Shown: positions 4,719-6,570 of the stretch, piece by piece | How the letters are laid out: every line of letters begins with the position of its first letter | Numbering within the stretch: the stretch's first letter is position 1 | From: Rhodospirillaceae bacterium | GTDB lineage: Bacteria > Pseudomonadota > Alphaproteobacteria > Rhodospirillales_A > Casp-alpha2 | DNA length: 6,570 bases | Direction: 5' to 3' | Assembly: GCA_003488105.1 (NCBI GenBank) | Contig: DNMS01000329.1 | Coordinates: forward strand, 1 to 6,570 | Translations under genes and position numbers: made by a program | Notes under the pieces: model-generated | The model's database searches: none | Told to the model about the DNA's origin: nothing | The model's input: the letters and a program-made list of their open reading frames with translations, nothing else

Positions 4719-6570
4719 GGTCCGCAGCTCGCCGCCCGTGGCTTTGATCACGCCGGCGATGACCTTGTCGGCGACGGCCTCGATCTCGGCATCGGTTAGG
4801 GTCTTGTCCACGGGCTGCAGGACGACGTTGATGGCCAGCGACTTCTTGCCTTCACCCACACCCTTGCCTTCGTAGACGTCGAACAGGGTGACCTCGGTGA
4901 TCAGGGCCTTGTCGGCGGCATGGGCGGCGTTGATGACCTTGGCCGCCTCGACATCGGCATCGACGACGAAGGCAAAATCGCGGGCGACCGGCTGCAGGGT
5001 CGACAGCACCAGATGCGCCTTGGCGGCGGACTTTTTCGCCTTCACCGCCGGCAGGTTGTCGAAATAAATTTCGAAGGCGACGGCCGGGCCCTTCACGTCC
5101 AGGGCTTTCAGGACCGCCGGATGGACCTCGCCGAAGGCGGCCAGCATCATGGGACCGAGGCGCAGAGTGCCGGAGCGGCCCGGGTGGTACCAGGCGGGGG
5201 CGTCGGTCTTGATCTGCGCCCGGTCGGCCGGCAGGCCCAGGTCGGCCAGCACTGCCTGGGCATCGGCCTTGGCGTCATAGGTATCGACGCCGCGCGGCTG
5301 CGCCGCCCAATGGCGCGGGCCGGTCTTGCCGACGCGGATGCCGGCGGCGACCAGTTGCTGGTCTTCCGGCTTGGCGCCCGGGAACTGGGGGCCGACCTCG
5401 AACAAGGCCAGATCGGCATAGCCCCGGGCCTGGTTGCGCGCCGCGGCGGCCAGCAGGTTGGGCAGGATCGACGGGCGCATGACGTCCAGATCGGCGGAGA
5501 TCGGATTGAGCAGCCGCATGGTATCGGCCACGCCGCCGAACAGCTTGGCCTGGCCATCGGGCATGAAGGAATAGGTCACGGCCTCGACCATGCCGCGGGC
5601 GGCGAGCAGGCGGCGCGCCTGGGCGCGGCGGCGCTGGTCCGGAGTCATCACGGGACCCTGGGCACCCGCGGGCCGGGTCACGGCGACCGGCGCGATGCGG
5701 TCGTAGCCGTTGATGCGCACGATTTCTTCCACCAGGCAGGCTTCCGACACGATGTCGGAGCGCCAGGACGGCACGCTGACCACCAGGCGGCTGCCCTGGT
5801 CGGAATCGATGGCGAAGCCCAGGACGTTGAGAATCCGCCGCGCCTCGACGCCTTCGATCTCCGTGCCACCCAGGGTCAGAACCTTGTCCAGGTTGAAATC
5901 GAGGGTACGGCGCCAGTCGGGGCCGTCGCCGGCGGAGACCACGTTGGATGCCTCGCCGCCGCACAGTTCCAGGATCAGGCGCGTCGCGATTTCGCAGGCG
6001 TCGTCCAAAAACGCCGGATCGACGCCGCGCTCGAACCGGTAGCGCGCGTCGGTCTGCAGATTGAGTTTGCGCCCGGTCATGGCCGTGCGCACCGGGTCGA
6101 AATAGGCGACTTCCAGGAACACCTCCGTCGTCGCCTCGGTGCAGCCACTGCCCATGCCGCCGACCACGCCGGCCACGGCCTGGGGGCCGTTGGCGTCGGC
6201 GATCACGGTCATCTCCGGGTCGAGATCGTATTCAACTTCGTTCAGCGCCAAAATCTTTTCACCCGGCTTGGCCAGGCGGGCGGTGATCGTGCCCGCGACC
6301 TTGGCCGCGTCGAACACGTGCAGCGGGCGGTCGAATTCGAAGGAGATGTAGTTGGTGATGTCGACCAGGGCCGAAATCGGGCGCAGGCCCACGGCGGTCA
6401 GGCGGTCCTGCAGCCATTTCGGGCTGGGGCCGTTCTTGACGCCGCGGAAGGCGCGGCCGACGAATTTAGAGCAGGCACTGGCCGTCTCGTCCGTGAAGTC
6501 GAGGGCCACGCCGAGGGGGCTGTCGAACGCGCCCGCCACCGGCGCGGTGTCGAGCGGCTTCAGGCTGCCG
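4716..6570 (-). CDS. pheT: Phenylalanine-tRNA ligase beta subunit (5' partial)
   Basis: This is the beta chain of the cytoplasmic (alpha-beta)2 enzyme that charges tRNA-Phe with phenylalanine. About 617 of the usual roughly 800 residues are visible; the frame runs off the right edge, so the N-terminal tRNA-binding (EMAP-like) region and start are missing, and the GTG at 6539 is an internal Val. In order: the B3/B4 editing region (nt about 6467-6010; RGVKNGPSPKWLQDRL, RPISALVDITNY, TDARYRFERGVDP); the B5 domain (about 5910-5700; VPSWRSDI, VEEIVRINGYD); the synthetase-like core (from about 5640; LLNPISADLDVMRPSILPNL); and the C-terminal FDX-ACB anticodon-binding domain (about 5000-4719; ARDFAFVVD, GEGKKSLAINVVLQ, TLTDAEIE). 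One B5 position that is usually a metal-binding Asp is Cys (5738-5736). pheS is expected just upstream, outside the window. The HAD gene follows with a one-base overlap. Confidence 0.97.
   Translation of the reverse strand, partial: GSLKPLDTAPVAGAFDSPLGVALDFTDETASACSKFVGRAFRGVKNGPSPKWLQDRLTAVGLRPISALVDITNYISFEFDRPLHVFDAAKVAGTITARLAKPGEKILALNEVEYDLDPEMTVIADANGPQAVAGVVGGMGSGCTEATTEVFLEVAYFDPVRTAMTGRKLNLQTDARYRFERGVDPAFLDDACEIATRLILELCGGEASNVVSAGDGPDWRRTLDFNLDKVLTLGGTEIEGVEARRILNVLGFAIDSDQGSRLVVSVPSWRSDIVSEACLVEEIVRINGYDRIAPVAVTRPAGAQGPVMTPDQRRRAQARRLLAARGMVEAVTYSFMPDGQAKLFGGVADTMRLLNPISADLDVMRPSILPNLLAAAARNQARGYADLALFEVGPQFPGAKPEDQQLVAAGIRVGKTGPRHWAAQPRGVDTYDAKADAQAVLADLGLPADRAQIKTDAPAWYHPGRSGTLRLGPMMLAAFGEVHPAVLKALDVKGPAVAFEIYFDNLPAVKAKKSAAKAHLVLSTLQPVARDFAFVVDADVEAAKVINAAHAADKALITEVTLFDVYEGKGVGEGKKSLAINVVLQPVDKTLTDAEIEAVADKVIAGVIKATGGELRT

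Noticed and set aside
3907..4875. Long plus-strand open frame of 322 codons opposite the phosphatase and the pheT end
   Set aside because: It is antisense to two well-supported genes, rich in Arg, Gly, His and Val as expected for a GC-rich shadow frame, and shows no family motif.
5275..5964. Minus-strand 229-codon frame overlapping pheT in another frame
   Set aside because: Arg/Pro/Gly-rich shadow of pheT, whose own frame has unbroken family motifs.

Overview
The window is GC-rich, with strong G/C bias at third codon positions. The protein sequences look alphaproteobacterial, most like the Rhodospirillales; this is a judgement from sequence style, not a database match. It holds five protein genes, two cut by the window edges. 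No RNA genes, transposases, CRISPR arrays or phage genes are visible.

Left part, plus strand (1-2313): the C-terminal half or so of a large FAD-binding, iron-sulfur, CCG-domain dehydrogenase of the YdiJ (D-2-hydroxyglutarate dehydrogenase) type. After a 94-base gap comes a GntR-family regulator of the FadR/FCD subfamily. Such regulators often sense small carboxylates and often sit beside the oxidase they control, so a local regulatory link is plausible but unproven.

Middle, plus strand (2403-3764): a membrane class III nucleotide cyclase with six predicted transmembrane segments, a short linker and one C-terminal catalytic domain. Its metal ligands and transition-state residues are present. 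The base-selecting positions read Leu/Thr instead of the classical Lys/Asp.

Right part, minus strand (3910-6570): pheT (phenylalanyl-tRNA synthetase beta chain, N-terminus beyond the window) is followed by a HAD-IIB phosphatase whose start codon overlaps the pheT stop by one base. The pair is probably co-transcribed and translationally coupled. The cyclase and phosphatase genes converge on 3765-3909.

The least ordinary feature is a dispersed palindromic repeat. One copy fills the gap between the oxidase and the regulator and supplies the oxidase's last codons and stop. A second copy lies between the convergent cyclase and phosphatase genes, next to a separate ATTCCCGC-type hairpin. The two palindromic copies carry the same half-units in opposite order. 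Otherwise the window is mostly ordinary chromosomal content, and I do not see a convincing new multi-gene system.
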